Source: an uncultured Bacilli bacterium (GTDB lineage Bacteria; Bacillota_I; Bacilli_A; RF39; UBA660). Taken from it: a stretch of DNA of 64,000 bases. A program made the translations under genes and the position numbers. Numbering within the stretch: the first letter of the stretch is position 1; the number at the start of each line of letters is the position of its first letter. This document shows positions 62,128 to 64,000 of this stretch, piece after piece. The notes under the pieces were generated by a model. It saw only the letters and a list, made by a program, of their open reading frames with translations, did not search any database and was not told the DNA's origin. Location of the stretch: the NCBI GenBank assembly GCA_944358375.1, contig CALVQT010000004.1, forward strand, positions 17,767 through 81,766. Reading direction: 5' to 3'.

Positions 62128-63591
62128 GTGGAAGAAAAAATAGTTACAGGAATTTATATTCGTGTTTCAACAGAGGATCAAGCAAAAGATGGTTTCTCAA
62201 TTCATGCACAAAGAGAAAAATTAACCAAGTATGCTGAGGCAAACGATTGGGATATTTTTGATTACTATGTTGATGATGGAATAAGTGGTAAAAATTTAGA
62301 AGATAGACCTGAAATAACTAGATTGCTTAAAGATGTGGAAGATGGGAAAATAAATAATATATTAATATATAAACTAGATAGATTAACACGAAGCGTGAGA
62401 GATTTAATTTATTTAATAGAGTTGTTTGAAAAACACAGTTGCACTTTTAATTCTCAAACCGAAAAAATTGATACATCTAATGCTGTTGGTAGAATGTTTG
62501 TAAAAATTATTGGTATTTTTGCAGAGTTTGAAAGGGAAAATCTTGCTGAAAGAGTATCTTTTGGTTATGAACAAAAAACTAGAGAGGGTAATTATACTAA
62601 TACTAATGGTGTTTATGGGTATGATTATATTGTAGGAGAGAAAAAAATAATTGTAAACGAAGAAGAAAAAGATTTAGTTAATAGAATTTTCGATTTATAT
62701 ATAGATGGTAAGTCTTATTTTAAAATTGCCCATTTATTTAATGAAGAAAACGTTCCTACAAAGAGAGGTGGACATTGGGCTTCATCTACAATAAAATCAA
62801 TAATTAATAACCCATTGTATGTTGGTAAAGTAAGATATGGAGTGCAAGAGAAAAATAAAGATAGATCTTTTACTGTGGATGGTAATGATATAGAACCAAT
62901 AATTGATGAAGAAAAATGGAAATTAGCAAATAGCATAATTGCAACAAGAAAACAATATTGTGTCAGACGTTATCCAAGTGAAAATTCATATTATTTTCAT
63001 ATTATAAAATGTGCAAATTGTGGAGGAAATATTTCTGCTAGGCAACAAACTCAGAGTGGCAAATTATATATTACGTATAGATGTAATAATGCTAGTAGAG
63101 GTTTTTGTAAATGTGGTGGATTTTCACATAAGACAATGGAAAAAGCATTTTTAGAATATTTAGATACTTTAGAGAATATGGTTCCTGATAAGAGCATTAT
63201 GGAGAAAAGAAAAAAAATAATTAATTCTGAAAAAAAGAAACAAGAAATTAATAAAAAAATTGAAAAATTAGAAAACAAGAAAAAGATTATTAGGAATCAG
63301 TTTATTAACGATTTGATAGATGTAAATGAATATCATGAAATTACTGAGGAAATACAAAAACAACAGAATATACAACAGTCAAAAATCTTAGAACTTGATG
63401 AAATAATTGAGGATAGTAATGATTCATATTCTTATGATGATATTAAAGATATTGTAACTAATATAAAATTAAATTGGGGATATTTAACAAATAAGGAAAA
63501 ACAACAATTTTTAGAACGTTTTGTTGAAGTTATTAAAGTTGATAAATCAACTGATAAGATAATTATTAAAAGTGTAGAATTTAAGAGGTAG
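62128..63591 (+). CDS. large serine recombinase
   Basis: 487 residues from a GTG start with AGAGGAGA upstream. Resolvase domain: GIYIRVSTEDQAKDGFS with the catalytic Ser near residue 14, then YKLDRLTRSVRDL and FAEFERENLAERV. Recombinase domain with GKSYFKIAHLFNEENVPTKR near 192, zinc ribbon CANCGGNIS and CNNASRGFCKCGG (about 295-330), and a C-terminal coiled coil (370-430). It integrates and, with a directionality factor, excises the element. Confidence 0.95.
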   Translation: MEEKIVTGIYIRVSTEDQAKDGFSIHAQREKLTKYAEANDWDIFDYYVDDGISGKNLEDRPEITRLLKDVEDGKINNILIYKLDRLTRSVRDLIYLIELFEKHSCTFNSQTEKIDTSNAVGRMFVKIIGIFAEFERENLAERVSFGYEQKTREGNYTNTNGVYGYDYIVGEKKIIVNEEEKDLVNRIFDLYIDGKSYFKIAHLFNEENVPTKRGGHWASSTIKSIINNPLYVGKVRYGVQEKNKDRSFTVDGNDIEPIIDEEKWKLANSIIATRKQYCVRRYPSENSYYFHIIKCANCGGNISARQQTQSGKLYITYRCNNASRGFCKCGGFSHKTMEKAFLEYLDTLENMVPDKSIMEKRKKIINSEKKKQEINKKIEKLENKKKIIRNQFINDLIDVNEYHEITEEIQKQQNIQQSKILELDEIIEDSNDSYSYDDIKDIVTNIKLNWGYLTNKEKQQFLERFVEVIKVDKSTDKIIIKSVEFKR

Positions 63592-63594
63592 GAT

Positions 63595-63795
63595 ATGAAA
63601 GAATTATTAATTGATGTTTACGAAATGATTATAGGTAACAATTGTATTATTATTTCAATTGTTAAAAAAGGTAATAAATTTATTGTAGAAAAATGCATTG
63701 TAAGTAAAGACAATATAAAGTTAATTTATAGTGAAAGATTTAATAAATTAGAAAATGCAAAAGAAAAGTATAATAAATTAAAGGCAACTTTATAG
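63595..63795 (+). CDS. 66-residue element protein, unknown
   Basis: MKELLIDVYEMIIGNNCIIISIVKKG and a charged end. AGAGGTAGG precedes the ATG, three bases after the recombinase stop, so it is co-transcribed. No family recognised; small proteins in this place are sometimes excision factors, but the sequence does not show it. Confidence 0.65.
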   Translation: MKELLIDVYEMIIGNNCIIISIVKKGNKFIVEKCIVSKDNIKLIYSERFNKLENAKEKYNKLKATL

Positions 63796-63808
63796 TTGTT
63801 TTTTTGTT
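63784..63808 (+). terminator. terminator after the recombinase operon
   Basis: GCAAC (63784-63788) pairs with GTTGT (63795-63799, last pair G-T), around TTTATA, followed by seven T. The stop codon of the 66-residue gene is in the loop. Confidence 0.55.
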
Positions 63809-63821
63809 TGGAGGTGTAAAA

Positions 63822-64000
63822 ATGTCAGTTTTTAAAATAGAAAAGAATAATAACTATACTGTTATGTCTAATTATCATTTAAGAGATAAAAATTTATCAT
63901 ATAAAGCTAAAGGGTTATTATCATTTATGTTAAGTTTACCAGATAACTGGGATTACTCTATGAGAGGATTGGAAAAGATTAGTAAAGAAAATATTAAAGC
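63822..64000 (+). CDS. helix-turn-helix replication-type protein, 5' part
   Basis: Starts at ATG 63822 with GGAGGTG upstream and runs off the window. The visible 59 residues (MSVFKIEKNNNYTVMSNYHL, then LSYKAKGLLSFMLSLPDNW) match the N-terminal winged-helix part of DnaD/replication-initiator-like proteins common on Gram-positive plasmids and integrative elements. It would act in element replication. Confidence 0.75.
   Translation, partial: MSVFKIEKNNNYTVMSNYHLRDKNLSYKAKGLLSFMLSLPDNWDYSMRGLEKISKENIK

Larger units (their letters stand above)
61820..64000 (+). mobile_element. left end of a serine-recombinase element (ICE/IME-like)
   Basis: The element starts at about 61820-61830, where the carboxypeptidase reading is lost, and runs past the window. 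Seen so far: a direct repeat pair, a 34-residue protein, a large serine recombinase, a 66-residue protein and the start of a helix-turn-helix replication-type gene. This gene order is typical for the recombinase end of Gram-positive integrative elements. Whether it carries transfer genes cannot be seen. Confidence 0.75.

Noticed and set aside
1..64000. CRISPR arrays, rRNA or tRNA genes
   Set aside because: Reading both strands I found no regularly spaced repeats and none of the GC-rich conserved stretches that such RNA genes would show in this AT-rich background.

Overview
The window is a very AT-rich chromosome segment from a Gram-positive bacterium, most likely an uncultivated gut-type member of the Bacilli (RF39/Izemoplasmatales-like). 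The pointers are the rplI-dnaB pair, strong AGGAGG-type ribosome sites, small spore-associated genes (Cse60, GerQ), a GdpP-type DHH protein, SipW/TasA-like proteins and an EpsG-type polysaccharide locus. The taxonomic guess is inference; no rRNA or tRNA gene is visible.

Layout. 0-7 kb: core genes (rplI, dnaB, an M23 peptidase, rlmH, ung) with two spore-linked genes (cse60-like, gerQ) and a LemA-like protein. 7-15 kb: a DUF6273 surface protein, pduL with an ABC exporter pair, a kinase-like protein, a HAD nucleotidase, a CNNM transporter and a cation-diffusion facilitator. 15-17 kb: decayed coding remnants on the minus strand, an SDR oxidoreductase and a frameshifted nucleotidyltransferase. 17-30 kb: a stand-alone DHH/DHHA1 phosphodiesterase, an LCP ligase and a polysaccharide locus (acyltransferase, six glycosyltransferases, EpsG-like polymerase, Wzx-like flippase). 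30-35.4 kb: tsaC, a second acyltransferase, a DUF4186/macrodomain pair, a membrane thioredoxin, a second CDF exporter and an arginase-family enzyme.

35.4-46.5 kb holds a compact type IV secretion locus: VirB6/TrbL-like, PrgI/VirB3-like, a TrsD-like small protein, VirB4, a 968-residue wall-processing protein, an unknown membrane protein and VirD4. No relaxase, oriT or integrase is visible beside it. The large protein combines a SpoIID-like domain with what looks like an M15 (VanY-type) domain that has lost its zinc ligands.

48.5-55 kb is the most unusual block, a tight five-gene run: a SipW-type signal peptidase fused to a long cytoplasmic region with a faint EAL-like end, a membrane-anchored McrB-like AAA+ ATPase, a DUF2357-like partner, a second SipW-type peptidase and a TasA/camelysin-like secreted protein. 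A second TasA-like gene converges on it. This is my best candidate for an undescribed envelope system. 55.8-61 kb: an unknown conserved-looking protein, uvrB, a divergent PRPP synthetase behind a possible attenuator, and a small unknown gene.

At 61.2 kb a D-Ala-D-Ala carboxypeptidase gene is cut before its KTG motif by a mobile element that starts with a large serine recombinase and runs off the right edge. At least three or four genes in the window (165, 29671, 35456, 46755) have a -10 box 6-8 bases before the ATG and no ribosome site, which suggests leaderless transcripts.
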